A stretch of 37,493 bases of DNA from Bacteroidota bacterium (GTDB lineage Bacteria > Bacteroidota > Bacteroidia > Chitinophagales > JADJOU01), in assembly GCA_016713645.1 (NCBI GenBank), contig JADJOU010000033.1, positions 1 through 37,493 on the forward strand, read 5' to 3'. The position numbers were made by a program, and so were the translations under genes. Shown piece after piece: positions 10,495 to 22,181 of this stretch; the stretch's first letter is position 1; every line of letters starts with the position of its first letter. The notes below the pieces were generated by a model. It saw only the letters and a list, made by a program, of their open reading frames with translations, did not search any database and had not been told where the DNA came from.

Positions 10495-13400
10495 ATGAAA
10501 AAACTTTTAATTCTAGCAATCCTCTTCCTTTGTCATTCATATGTAAAAGCCACACATATCATGGGCGGAGAGATAAACTATACGCTCTTGGACTCTAACA
10601 CGAGGTTATATAAATTGAGATTGGTCATTTATAGAGATTGCGCAGGTTCCAACAATACCTTAAATGGAGGGGCAATACAAATTACTGTTAGAAATTTATG
10701 CTCTAATACAAATGTAGGGGTAACGCTCAATAAAATTTCTGGTGGCGCAAATGGTGTGGACAAAACATCCCTTTGCGGGGGCGCCACAAGCAATTGCTCA
10801 GGTGGTTCCATACAAGGTCTATCTCAATATATTTTTGAAGGAAATTACAATTTCCCTGCTACTTGCAACGAATATAGGATGTTCTATCAAATTCAAGCGC
10901 GAAATTCGGCCCTTAACAATGTTGTGCTCGCTGGAAACAATACTTGGTTTTATACAGAGTCCTATATAAAATTTATTCCGTTTAATTTTAATTCTTCATC
11001 CAGAAATGACAACCTCCTGCTCTCTGCTAATTTCTGTCTCAACAATAACAATCGATTTTCCTTTTATTCGCCTGATGCAAACAACGATTCTATTGTCTAT
11101 ATGCTCATAAGACCACGACAATTAAATGGCACGCCAATGGTTTATACTGGCTCGCCAACTCCAGATTCATCACACCCCACTTTTGATTGCGGTTATAATT
11201 TTGATTCGAAGACGGGCGTATATAAATTCAGACCCAATGTCGTTCAAAACGCTCTTGTGGCTTGTAGAATAAACGAATACAAAAATGGCGTTCTAGTGGG
11301 ATATGTTGTGCGCGAAGCACAATTTGTCGTGTCAAATGCGGGTGGTTGCGGTGATATCTCGCTCAATTCAATTATTTCTAATTACTGCACCACTAAAAAA
11401 GACTCTTCCTTAAAAATTGATGCATATGGATGTTATGTCGATACTTTTAAGTCCTATGACTTGGTATTTTGTGAGGGAACTTTAATCAATTTAAACATTA
11501 AATACCTCAATAAAAACAAAGTCATCACAAATTTAAATACATATACCGGCTATGGAACGATGACAGATTTAGATTCCTTGAAAAATGACTCTATACGGGA
11601 TTTTAGATTCGTTTGGAACAATCCAATTTTTGGCGTGCACAACATTACACTTGATGTAAACAATTGTCCCACAACTGGTGGCGGATTAAAGTACACCAAT
11701 AGTGTTACCAATGTCATCAGAGTCTTGCGTTCTCCTAAATTATCTAAAGATACTATATTTTATTGCTTAGCAGGCGGTGCTGTTGACTTAAGCGTCAATA
11801 CCTTAGATTCAGGAGTTACTTTCGTTTGGAATCACAAAACTGGATTTTCATATACCTCTGCAGATACCACCAAGATAAAAGTCGCCTTAACTAAAGACAC
11901 CACTTATATTATTCGATACAAATACTATGGAGATACTTGCGCAAGTTGTAACAATTTCGACACACTTGTAGTTAAATATGTTCCTGACTTTTCGTACACA
12001 ACTTCTCCTAAAAACACGAATATATGTATATCCGATAATCAACAACTAACAGTAACGCCAGATGGTTCATTTCCTCCATATACCTATAAATGGTCTCCTA
12101 TGGAAAATTATTCCATCCTATCACCAATGCCACTTTAGATAGTGCATCAGCAGCACTCATCAACAATCCTATAGCAGACCCTCCCGCTGGAACACATAAA
12201 TTCTATATGGAAGTCAGAGCCAACACTGGTTGCACACTTAAAGACACCTTTACTGTAAAAGTATCGGATTCAATCCCTTATATCTCTGGATTGGCCAATA
12301 GATATGAATTCTGCAATTGCGATACCACTAAGTTAAATGTCGTTCCTGGATATGGTGATTGTGGCGTGCCTCCTTCTCCATTTACAGGAACTTATAGTAC
12401 CTATACCATGGGTGCCGGTGCTATTAATTCACCTTCAACAGTCAACGGATATCCAGCGATTTTTGGAAATTTTCAAGGACCATCCGTCAAACATAGAATT
12501 CTCTATAAAAATAGTGAATTGGCTGCTTTGGGATTGACAAATAAGAATATTAAAGACATTGCATTCTTGCCCAATACCATTCCTGGAACGAATATTTATA
12601 AGAACATTCAGATATTTATGGGATGTACGACAGCTGATACAATTGCTGCAAATATTTCGACAACCTTGATTGCAACCAAAGATTCTCTCTTTATTACACC
12701 AGTTTGGCAGACATTTACATTAAATGGAAATGGAGATAATATCAGCAATAACGATAATCTTATCGTTGAGTTCTGTTTTACACAAACGGCGCCGCCTTCA
12801 TCTACTTCTGGATGGGCCAATTCAACCATGAAATGCGATGTGACAAGTTTTAATTCAGTTGCTTATGTCTACGGCACAGGAATATGCAATAGCACCGCAT
12901 GGAATGGAATCAGCAATATTCGACCACAGACTAGATTTAGTGCTGGTGGATTACCCACATTTACGCCTACTTCTTATTTATGGTCACCTTCTACTGGTTT
13001 AAGTGCCACCAACATCATCAACCCAATTGCGGATACATTTATTTGTTCAAACTTAAAAGTCCAATTAAATGCCACCGTTACAGGTACTCCAGTTCCTGGA
13101 AAATCATTTACTTTCCTTTGGAAATCTCTGACGGCTGATACCTCATTGAGGGATACAACCATTATCAATCCAATCGTTCAGCCAAATAAAACCATGACCT
13201 ATATCTTGGCGATGTTTGGTGGCTCATGCGTAAAATATGATACCGTTGTTATAACTAGAGCATCAGAATTGAGTTTGAATATGTCGAAGAGTGACCCGAC
13301 TTGTACGATTGCGAATGGTCGAGCGAAGGCAAGTCCAATCAATGGAAATGCACCATATACATTTCTTTGGGGCAATGCTGCCACTACTGATAGCATCATC

Positions 13401-16400
13401 AACCTAGCAGGTGGCAAGTATAAAGTGACTGTAACCGGCGCTGATGGTTGTATTGGGAGTGATTCAATCACCTTGAATACCGTCATCAAAAACCCAGTTT
13501 TGAGTTTCAATAAATCCAATGTAAAATGTTTTGGCGAGGCAAATGGCGGCTTACGCGTAAAAACGACCATTGCCAATACTGGCCCTTTTTCATATACTTG
13601 GATACCAAGTCAATTAAATAAGGATACCATTTCCAATCTAACCGCACAGTGGTATAAAGTAACCGTATATGATACTGCTACAAGTTGCAGCAGCACTGAT
13701 AGCATTCAAAGCACACAAGCCGATAAATTACTCGTCAATGCGGATAGCACAGATGTCTCTTGTAATGGCGGAAATAATGTAACGCTGGGTTCAATCGTAT
13801 CTGGCGGTACTATTGCTTATACCTATCAATGGAGCGATGGAAGTATTGGAAATAATCCATCTGCAAGTTCAAAAACCGCAGGGACTTACAAACTTACGGT
13901 TACGGATGCCAATGGATGTAAAGATTCTTCTACGACAATCATCAATCAACCTAGCCAACTGACTTCTACTAAAACACAAAGAAATCTTCTTTGTTATTTG
14001 GGAGCAAGCGGTTTGGCTCGTGTAACGCCAAGCGGTGGCACAAGTCCATATACTTACCTATGGACTAAAATTAGTCCTCTTATACCTATTCTCCCACCTC
14101 CAATTAATTTAGATAGTATTACAAGTTTACCTGCAGGTACATATGTTAGTTTAATATTGGATAGTAAGAGTTGTCCTAAATATGACACTTTTGTTATTAC
14201 ACAGCCAATAGATATTTCTGGCTCTGTTTCGATAATTAAAAATTCAACATGTGCAGGCTTCAATAATGGAATCGCTCGCGCTTCAATATCAGGAGGAACG
14301 CCACCTTACACTTATCTCTGGTCATCGGGTAGTTCATTTAATGGCGATACCGCATTTGGATTGATGAAAGGAGGAAACATGGTGACGGTAAGAGATGCCA
14401 ATCTATGCCAAAAACTCTATAATTTCGCGATTACTGAACCAAATCCTATTGTAACTCAAGATATCGTCATCAATAATGTCTCCTGTTTTGGGGGCAATAA
14501 TGGATCAGGCTGGGTAAATGTAATCAGCGGAGGTACTGCACCTTTCAATTATACTTGGAGTCCAGTAAAACCGAATAATGATAGTATTTTCAATCTCAGT
14601 GCTGGAACCTATTTTGTCACAGTATCAGATGCTGCAGGCGCATTATGCTTTAAACGCGATACGCTAACCATCACTGAGCCTGCCAAACTCACTGCATCCA
14701 CATCCAATTTATCCATGGTCACTTGCTTCGGATTATCCAATGGAAGAGCCACCGCATCAGCGACTGGTGGAACAATTCCTTATACCTATTTATGGGACAA
14801 TGCAGTTACCCAAGCAATTGATACAACATTAAATGCCAATAATCATCAAGTCATCGTCACAGATAGCAAAGGATGCAAAGACACCGCGTATGCTTTAATC
14901 ACCCAGCCTTCGGTTTTAGATATGACTTTAGTTAACGCTATACCCACAAAATGCTTCGGAAGTAAAGATGGAAAAGCAATTACGGCAACAACAGGAGGAA
15001 CTTATCCATATACCTATAATTGGTTGCCATCTTCTGCAGAGACAGATAGCATCGTCGATACACTTTTAGCTGGCATTCATAAAGTAATTGTACAAGATGC
15101 CAAGGGCTGCAAAGACAGTTTGACAAATATTGTCATTACACAACCAGATTCTCTTAAACTCACTTTGAGTCAAACCATGGCAGCTTGTTATGATTCACTT
15201 TCAGGCAGAGCTAAGGTTTCGGTAATTGGTGGAACAGGTGCATATACCTATCTTTGGAGCACGGGAGAAATCATCGATAGTATCTCCAATAAACATGCAG
15301 GCAACTTCTCTGTTACAGTAAGAGATGCGAATCTTTGTACAAAAGCTGGTGCAATTGCTATCACGCAACCAACTGCTTATTCAGTGATAAAAACAATAGA
15401 TTCAGTCACGTGCAATGGATTGGCAACAGGTAAAGCAAAAATTGTGGTTTCAGGAAATACCCCTAATTATTCCTATCTCTGGAGTGATGCGAGCAATAAG
15501 GATAGCATTGTAAACAAACTAGCGGGAATATATTATGTAACTACAACAGATAGCAAAGGATGTAAAAAATTAGACACGTTTGATATTAAACAACCTTTGA
15601 CACTCATCGCAAATATCACAGCAAAAACAAATGCTTCATGCTTTGGGCAATTTAATGGAACGGCCACTGCAACTACTGCTGGAGGAAATCCTCCATATTC
15701 ATTTGCATGGAGTGGTGGGGGATCAACGACGAATTCTAAAAATACTTTGGGAGCCGGATTTAATACAGTCATGGTGATTGATGTCAAGGGATGTTCAGAT
15801 ACCGCTGGCGTATTGATTAGTCAACCGACAAAATTGACGATATCATTTGTCGATACCCAAGGGGTAAATTGCTGGTATGATACTACGGGAATGGCTATTG
15901 TCGCAGCTACTGGAGGAATCTATCCATATACATATAATTGGGGGACTTCATCTAGCCAAACCGATAGCATTGCTGATAATCTTAAATTTGGAAATCATAA
16001 ATGCATTGTCATCGACCAAAATGGCTGTAAGGATTCGCTTACGACAATATATATCGCAAGTCCACCACCTATAATATTTTCCTTTGCTTTGACTCATATC
16101 AACTGTCACGATTCAGCCACTGGTAAAGCCATTTTGACTGCAACAGGCGGAAGCGGGACCAAAACTTTTTATGGTCTACAGGAGCAACGATCAATACCAT
16201 TACCAATAAAGTGGCTGGAAATTATTCTGTCACAGTAACTGACCAATTCAATTGTAAAAGAGACTCCACTTTCTCACTCAATCAACCTAGCATATTCAAA
16301 GACTCTGTTGTAATAGATAGCGCTGTTTGTTTTGGAACAGCCACAGGAAAAGCACGCGTGTTCATCACCGGCAATAATCCACCTTATACTTATTTGTGGA

Positions 16401-19388
16401 ATGAAGGAACAACGACAGACAGCATCACAGAAAAGAATTCAGGTGTATATACCTTGACGACTTTCGATTTCAAGGGGTGTACGAAAAAACAAGATGTCTT
16501 TATTCCTCAAAGAGACTTATTTGAAGCGATTATTACGACCTATACTGACGTGAGGTGTTTTGGCGATACAAATGGAACGGCCATTGCAACCGTTACAGGT
16601 GGTAAACTCCCTATAAATATATTTGGGATAATGGAGATACAACCTCTACTACCCTCAAATTAAATGCGGGTTTGCATGTCGTGAGTTGTACAGATGCATT
16701 AAATTGCTCTGATACTGCAGAAATACTGATAAAACAGCCTAATAAACTAACAGCGAGCTTATCTGATACTGATGCTGTCAAGTGCTTTGAAGATTCAAAT
16801 GGGGTTGCAAAAATTATTGTAAGCGGCGGAAACTATCCTTATAGCTATAATTGGGAAGCTCTTCCTATAAATTAGACAGCAATATAAACAACCTGATTAA
16901 AGGCACACATAGTGTAACTGTCACTGACTTTAAGAATTGCATAGATACAGTGAAAAATATTATCATAACCAGTCCTGATACCATAAAAATTGCTTTTACC
17001 ATGAGTCCCACACTGTGTTTTGGAGGAAGTTCTGGATATGCAAAAGCATTTGCCAGCCAAGGATATGGACCATATAGTTTTGTATGGAGCACAGGAGGTG
17101 TCAACGATACCATCATGAATGCACCACTGGGAACATATACAGTTACTGTCACAGATTTTAACAATTGTAAAAATATAAGTTCCGTGAATGTTACGCAACC
17201 GCCTCAATTAATTTCATTCAATAAAAAACAGGATAGCGTTAAATGTTTCGGGGAATCAAATGGCGCAGCTCATGTTCAAATTCAAGGTGGTATTAGACCA
17301 TATAGTTTTAGTTGGTCATCTAGCCCAGTGCAGACTGATTCAAATGCAACCAATCTTCCTTCAGGAGATTTTGTAATTACCACTACCGATTCAAATTCAT
17401 GTGTCAGATTAGATACAATATCAGTTAAAGAACCATTAGATTTAAATACAACTGTTACAATTGATAGTGTTGTCTCATGTTTTGGGTATAACGATGCTAT
17501 CGTCACCATCAATGCAACAGGAGGCAACGGCGGAAATCTCTATAATATTGGCAATGGAAATAGATTATCCAATAAATTCACTGGATTAGATTCTGGCGTT
17601 TATTTCGTGACAACAAAAGATTTTAAAGGTTGTGAAGTGATTACTAAATTTACGATTACTGAGCCTGAAAAGATTACCACTGATATTGGATCAATCAACG
17701 CTTCGTGTCTTGAAAATTCTAATGGAAAGGCCTTTATTTACAATATCTCTGGAGGCAATGGCACCTATACCTATTTATGGTCAAATGGTCAAACCACTGA
17801 TACAGCATCAAATCTACTTGCCCTTAAAAAGCACTTTGTTACCATTAAAGACATAAAAAATTGTATTGGTAGAGATACTATTTTTGTTGACACCAATTAT
17901 GTTTTGAGATTCAAAACTATTTCAGATAGCGCCCTGTGCAATGGAAGCAATACAGGAAGCAGTCAAGTGATACATATCAATGGTCTTGCGCCTTATGCAT
18001 ATGCTTGGAGTTCGATACCAAGTCAAACAGGACAACAAGCAACTAATTTAAATGCTGGATTTTATAAAGTAACGGTAACAGACAACAATAATTGCACCGC
18101 TACTCAGAATGCATTTATCGCTCAACCAACTAAGTTAAGAATAAATATACTCGATTATCAACCTTATTGCAGCAAGGACACAAATGGGTCGCTCAAGGCA
18201 ATTGCCACTGGAGGAACAGGCCCCTATACTTATCTTTGGAATTCAAGTCCGCCACAAAATACGGATTCTGCGTTTGGATTAGCTGCAGGCAATTATCGCG
18301 TTATTGTAACAGATATCAAGGGATGTCTCGATTCAATGTCAATTAGATTAAATGAACCGCCGCAACTATTATTTATAGATTTAGTTAATCGCAAAAATCT
18401 CTCTTGCAATGGTTCAAATGATGGGGCATTGGAAGTAAAAGGAAAAGGGGGCTTTTCTCCTTATACTTATCAATGGGATAATCCTGGTTTAGACACTACT
18501 GCAAAAATTAGTAATTTAGAGCCAGGTAAAAAATACAAAGTAACGATCGTAGACAATAAAGGTTGCAGAGATACTGCATCATTCAGCCTTGAGCAGCCTG
18601 ATTCGTTGGTTTTTGATCATTTCATATTTACCCATGTAACATGCCCAGAAGCTAAAGATGGCTCCATGAAAATCCTTGTTAAAGGTGGGACAGTTTCCAA
18701 TGCCAACCCTTATCAATTCTCACTAGATAGTATATTCTGGCAAGACAATAGATTGTTCTCTAAACTTCCTGGAGGTAAGTATAAATTGTACGTGAAAGAT
18801 GCGAATGGATGTATGAATAAAACGGATTTTGAAATTGAAGAGCCAGAGAAATTTACATTCTCTCTTCAACCGAGCGATACAATTATTCCTTTAGGCAATT
18901 CTGTTGTAATCAATACAGTAATCAATTCTAACAATCCTATACCGAATAGTAAATTCAAATACTTCTGGTCTCCTTCAACAGGTTTGGATTGCATTGAATG
19001 TAAGGCACCAACAGCTACGCCGTTTCAAACGCAGAGCTATCAATTGCTTTTGACTTACAATGAGAATTGCACCTATACAAAAGACGCATTGGTTGTGGTT
19101 GAAAATAAATTCATCACCTTTATTCCAAATGCATTCAGTCCAAATAAAATAGGTCCAACAGAAAATGAAGTTTTCAATGTATATGGTGAAGGAATTATCG
19201 ATGTCGATATGTCCATATTCAATCGATGGGGAGAAAAAGTCTATGAAAGTCATGGCTTAAACAAAGGATGGGATGGCGCATACAAAGGAGTAGAAGCGCA
19301 AGACGGAGTATATACTTATTCTATCAATGTCACGTATCTCGGCGGGGGAACTAGATTGTTTAGTGGATCCATCACCCTTATGAAGTAA
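10495..19388 (+). CDS. Giant SprB-repeat surface protein with type B T9SS domain (four frameshifts)
   Basis: The corrected product is about 2965 residues. It starts at ATG 10495 with a signal peptide (MKKLLILAILFLCHSYVKA) directly followed by THIMGGEINYTL and LVIYRDC, an N-terminal module common in large Bacteroidota adhesins. Mixed Ig-like modules follow, then about 24 SprB-type repeats (about 13,300 to 18,840), each roughly 77 residues with GGxxPYTYxW, AGxYxVTVTD and GC motifs. The C-terminus is a gliding-motility-associated type B sorting domain (FIPNAFSPN, FNRWGEKVYES, GWDGAYKG, DGVYTYSI). Relatives are exported by T9SS and serve as adhesins or gliding tracks. Four single missing bases break the frame: in A4 at 12104-12107, T5 at 16166-16170, near 16610-16613, and in G3 at 16853-16855. 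Each correction restores a repeat motif exactly. A strong terminator follows. The role in adhesion or gliding is inferred from family. Confidence 0.85.
13300..18840 (+). repeat. About 24 tandem SprB-type repeats
   Basis: Each unit is about 230 bp and codes for a sheet module with a shared skeleton: C-x-G-x-x-x-G-x-A, then a GG turn, PYTY-x-W, DSI, AGxYxVTVTD and GC. The units are diverged in sequence, so this is a protein-level repeat and not a simple DNA satellite. I counted the units by eye from the W and VTVTD motifs. Confidence 0.85.
14761..17516 (+). repeat. Higher-order repeat: three copies of a four-unit SprB block
   Basis: Blocks begin near 14761, 15679 and 16595, with a period of about 917 bp (306 residues). 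The second unit of every block has YPYTYNW or YPYSYNW followed by GxHK/GTHS and, before the next unit, KDSLTxIxI/DTVKNIIIT. The third unit has a WSTG motif in every block. The last unit has a VTTTD/LTTFD-like strand. Units of the same rank in different blocks are more alike than neighbours within a block. Confidence 0.65.
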
Positions 19389-19416
19389 ATTCAAAATTAG
19401 ATTGCATAGATTCAAC

Positions 19417-19446
19417 AAAAAAGCCCTTCAATCGAAGGGCTTTTTT
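19417..19446. terminator. Bidirectional rho-independent terminator
   Basis: The GCCCTTC / GAAGGGC stem has an AATC loop, an A6 run on the left and a T6 run on the right. It can end both the giant surface-protein gene on the plus strand and folE on the minus strand. Confidence 0.95.
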
Positions 19447-19467
19447 GTTTTATTGTGCACAAATAGC

Positions 19468-20097
19468 CTATTCAATTACATTTAAACATTCTTTTCTCGT
19501 TGCCACATTATCCCTCAACACCCCTGTAAAAGCAGAAGTCGTCGTACTTGAATTTTGCTTTTGAACACCGCGCATCATCATACAAAGATGTTTTGCCTCA
19601 ATGACGACTGCAACCCCATGAGGATTGAGGGCCTCTTGAATAGCATCTCGAATTTGACAAGTAAGTCTCTCCTGCACTTGCAATCTGCGGGAATAGACAT
19701 CGACAACACGCGCTAATTTACTCAATCCAGTAATCGTACCGTTAGGCAAATAAGCAATATGCGCCCTGCCGAAAAAAGGAAGCATATGGTGCTCACACAT
19801 CGAATACAATTCGATATCCTTGACAATGACCATCTCATGCGCATCCTCTTGAAAAAGCGCTGATTTTAGAATTTCAATTGCATTTTGGTGGTAACCCTTT
19901 GTAAGATATCCCATAGACTTTGCCACTCGAAGAGGCGTCTTCTGAATTCCCTCTCTATTGGGATTTTCACCAATGAGTTCTAATACATTTTTGTAATTTA
20001 ATGCTAATGCTTCGATTCCTTCAGCATTATACTCTTCAATATGTCTGTAAAGCGGTTTTTTGGCATAGAATTCTATTTTACCCGAAATATTCTGCAT
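19468..20097 (-). CDS. folE: GTP cyclohydrolase I
   Basis: The enzyme converts GTP to 7,8-dihydroneopterin triphosphate, the first step of folate and of 7-deazaguanine (queuosine) synthesis. The 209-residue protein shows the zinc site, C101 with H103/H104 in the MCEHHMLPFFG motif and C172 in HLCMMMRGV. It also has the substrate-pocket segment GLSKLARVVDVYSRRLQVQERLT. The ATG at 20097 lies inside the end of queD, overlapping it by 20 bp, so the two are translationally linked. With QueD next to it, the pair covers the first two steps toward preQ0. The gene is intact. Confidence 0.97.
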   Translation of the reverse strand: MQNISGKIEFYAKKPLYRHIEEYNAEGIEALALNYKNVLELIGENPNREGIQKTPLRVAKSMGYLTKGYHQNAIEILKSALFQEDAHEMVIVKDIELYSMCEHHMLPFFGRAHIAYLPNGTITGLSKLARVVDVYSRRLQVQERLTCQIRDAIQEALNPHGVAVVIEAKHLCMMMRGVQKQNSSTTTSAFTGVLRDNVATRKECLNVIE

Positions 20098-20485
20098 AGA
20101 TATTATCGGTCTCCTGTAATTTTATACAATGCAATTTACAACCTTTAATATGCGGTTTTAGTTCATTCCAGATACAGATGACCACATTTTCAGTAGAGGG
20201 TTGCATGCCATTCGGAATAAAATCCACATCGAGGTTCAAATTTCGATGATCTAATTTATTGACAATCACCTCTTGTATGATTTTGCTCAATTCCTTGGCA
20301 TTGATAACAAAGCCAGTGTCTGGATTGGGCTCTCCGGCGACAGTGACATATATTTCATAATTATGCCCATGCCAATTGCGATTCGCGCATTTCCCAAATA
20401 CTTCTTCATTTTTTTCAGCCGTCCAATGCTCGCAGTTAAGGCGATGTGCCGCATTGAAATGTTCTCTTCTCGTTAAATAAACCAC
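20078..20485 (-). CDS. queD: 6-carboxy-5,6,7,8-tetrahydropterin synthase (QueD/PTPS family)
   Basis: QueD turns dihydroneopterin triphosphate, the FolE product, into 6-carboxytetrahydropterin on the route to queuosine. Zinc ligands are seen at H14 (FNAAH) and H39/H41 (WHGHNY). The catalytic cysteine is C33 in FGKCANRNWHGH, and LDHRNLN and PSTEN complete the active site. I chose GTG 20485 (MVYLTRREHFNAAHRL), which gives 135 residues. The TTG further upstream, at 20506, lies inside the -7 box and could not be translated from that promoter. A eukaryotic-type 6-pyruvoyl-tetrahydropterin synthase is an alternative, but the cysteine and the folE partner favour QueD. Confidence 0.92.
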   Translation of the reverse strand: MVYLTRREHFNAAHRLNCEHWTAEKNEEVFGKCANRNWHGHNYEIYVTVAGEPNPDTGFVINAKELSKIIQEVIVNKLDHRNLNLDVDFIPNGMQPSTENVVICIWNELKPHIKGCKLHCIKLQETDNIYAEYFG

Positions 20486-20503
20486 TTGATTGAAATTATT
20501 TTT

Positions 20504-20511
20504 CAAAGGTA
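20504..20511 (-). promoter_or_regulatory. -7 promoter box for queD-folE
   Basis: TACCTTTG on the minus strand is an exact TAnnTTTG match, 18 bp before the GTG start at 20485. It is only 5 bp from the oppositely directed box of the next gene. Confidence 0.6.
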
Positions 20512-20516
20512 CAGAC

Positions 20517-20524
20517 TATGTTTG
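20517..20524 (+). promoter_or_regulatory. -7 promoter box for the futalosine-hydrolase-like gene
   Basis: TATGTTTG is an exact TAnnTTTG match, 20 bp before ATG 20545. It includes the ATG at 20518, which argues that 20545 is the true start. Confidence 0.5.
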
Positions 20525-20544
20525 CTTTATTTGTAAAAAATATC

Positions 20545-21255
20545 ATGAAAGTACTCATCTCTTGTTCAAGCGCTAGTGAAGTCACTCATCTAAAAGATTT
20601 GTTATCATCTTACACTATTGATACCGAAAGGGTATTTGATTCTATCAATCATCCTAAAAAAAAATTCATCCAATCCTACCACAGAGAGGGAATGGATATT
20701 GATTTGGCTATTTTAGGAAATACAAGCATTGAGGCAAGCTTTCAAATGGGGCGGATTCTGTCCATTAAAAAATACCATATCGCCCTATTGATTGGATACT
20801 GCGATAGCATCTCTGATCAAGCAAGCGCAGGTGAATTGGTCAATATTATCAACGAAAAATTAGAGGATGCCGAAATAGGTAAAGACGGCGTCACAAAAAG
20901 TCTTTACCAAACCGGTTTGATGGATTCAACTGAATTCCCGCATATTCGCGGCGGATTCATCAATATGACCAATGCCTACTTCAATGTCTTTCTAGATATT
21001 AAAAAAGTCGCCTCCATAACTTCAACCATCGTGTATAAGACACCTTGTGATGCGCTAGAAAAAATAATAGAGCAGCATAAAGTTTCTGTAGTTTCAAAAA
21101 ATGGACTTGGCATGATCTATCCATGTCTATGGAATCAACAACCCTTTTATCAATTGAGATTGGTAAATTATGAAGTAAAAACGCAAAATAATATAGAAAA
21201 TGCTTCAGAAATACTGGGAATACAAATTGACCAAATTTTAAATCTGATCAAATAG
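20545..21255 (+). CDS. Futalosine-hydrolase-like (nucleoside phosphorylase fold) protein, active site degenerate
   Basis: The protein is about 236 residues from ATG 20545 (MKVLISCSSASEVTHL). The layout matches futalosine hydrolase (MqnB) and the MTA/SAH nucleosidase superfamily. A DLAILGNTSIEASFQMGR segment replaces the usual D-x-L-I-T-G-x-G strand. KKYHIALLIGYCDSIS resembles the G-I-A-G-S-F region, and GELVNIINEKLED stands for the G-D-V-V-x-V-x-S-E strand. The family's catalytic ESMEGAA motif is replaced by NGLGMIY, and glycine and acid residues of the ribose site are missing. It may therefore bind but not cleave a nucleoside, or be decaying. The frame is open throughout. Fold assignment is moderate and any enzyme activity is doubtful. 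Confidence 0.55.
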   Translation: MKVLISCSSASEVTHLKDLLSSYTIDTERVFDSINHPKKKFIQSYHREGMDIDLAILGNTSIEASFQMGRILSIKKYHIALLIGYCDSISDQASAGELVNIINEKLEDAEIGKDGVTKSLYQTGLMDSTEFPHIRGGFINMTNAYFNVFLDIKKVASITSTIVYKTPCDALEKIIEQHKVSVVSKNGLGMIYPCLWNQQPFYQLRLVNYEVKTQNNIENASEILGIQIDQILNLIK

Positions 21256-21260
21256 AAAAA

Positions 21261-22148
21261 CTATTTGCGCTTTCCAATTCCCACAGCCAGATAAAACGTC
21301 ATAAAGAAAGGACTATTTGGATTATTGACATATAAAGGCATTGGCTTATTATAAATGTCCAACATCACCCCCACTTCCATCTCTTTAACAATTTCTCCCG
21401 TAGGTCCCCAGTCAAAATTAAAACCAAACTTGGCGTTGATCCCAGGAACAAATTGCAATTCACCAAAACCTTTTAAAAAATTACTAGGTCCTCTCACAAA
21501 AGCATATTCGTCTTTGGATATTTGAATTGGTCCATTTTTTCCTTCATATAAAAATATATTTGCGTTCTCCTCACTGTATGATTCTTCTCTTAAGGAAGTT
21601 TCATCATAAAATGCAAGATTCTTGCTCGTGTCAATAGTCACCGTGCCTCTAGAAATCAATAAATTATAGGGCTTAAGAAATCCAAGCGTAATTCCGGCCG
21701 AATAAACCAACGCGACTTTCACCCCATTCTTCTCCATTTTATCGCTGAGTTCTTTTTTAAATCCATAATTCAGTCGAAATCCAAATAATTCATTCTGCCT
21801 TCCGTACTGGTATGTAGGAGCTATGTCCGGATTTAAATTAAATGGTATAAATGTGGTGGTCTTTTCCTTATAGTCAATATGATAATAAAAATCAGCCTGC
21901 CAAAGTCGCTTTTTATTTACTGTTATAAATTTCAAATTTTCATAGAATAGGCTAAATCCATTCGAATGAATGCGACCTCCGAAATTATTCTCTGTCATTA
22001 AAACCACCCCCTTCAATTCCAATTGCATCTTCAATGCATCCCGCTTGATCTTTCTGATTGAACTTGTCTTGGTGCTATCAGAGGCTATGCTCTCTGACCC
22101 AATAGATATCAGACAAAACAAAACAAAAAACCTCTTAAGCAATTTCAT
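21261..22148 (-). CDS. Outer-membrane or secreted protein of unknown function (Bacteroidota-type)
   Basis: The product is about 295 residues. ATG 22148 is chosen because it opens a signal peptide (MKLLKRFFVLFCLISIGSES) and because a -7 box at 22167-22174 would lie inside the coding sequence if translation began at 22169. The mature part alternates aromatic and hydrophobic residues in short strands (FSLFYENLKFI, WQADFYYHIDYK) with many glycines. It ends in FFMTFYLAVGIGKRK, which suggests an outer-membrane beta-barrel. I do not recognise a named family. It ends 5 bp after the convergent futalosine-hydrolase-like gene. Confidence 0.7.
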   Translation of the reverse strand: MKLLKRFFVLFCLISIGSESIASDSTKTSSIRKIKRDALKMQLELKGVVLMTENNFGGRIHSNGFSLFYENLKFITVNKKRLWQADFYYHIDYKEKTTTFIPFNLNPDIAPTYQYGRQNELFGFRLNYGFKKELSDKMEKNGVKVALVYSAGITLGFLKPYNLLISRGTVTIDTSKNLAFYDETSLREESYSEENANIFLYEGKNGPIQISKDEYAFVRGPSNFLKGFGELQFVPGINAKFGFNFDWGPTGEIVKEMEVGVMLDIYNKPMPLYVNNPNSPFFMTFYLAVGIGKRK

Positions 22149-22166
22149 CTCTGTAAAGAATAAACC

Positions 22167-22174
22167 CAAAAATA
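22167..22174 (-). promoter_or_regulatory. -7 promoter box for the outer-membrane protein gene
   Basis: TATTTTTG on the minus strand is an exact TAnnTTTG match, 18 bp before ATG 22148. Confidence 0.5.
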
Positions 22175-22181
22175 CAATATA

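Noticed and set aside
13300..18840. CRISPR-like or satellite DNA array
   Set aside because: The repeats are diverged, coding and of protein-domain size. There are no short identical repeats with unique spacers.
12090..19388. Several separate adjacent SprB-repeat genes
   Set aside because: Each break is a single missing base inside a repeat motif, with no signal peptide or promoter after the first piece and only one T9SS domain at the end. One gene explains all.
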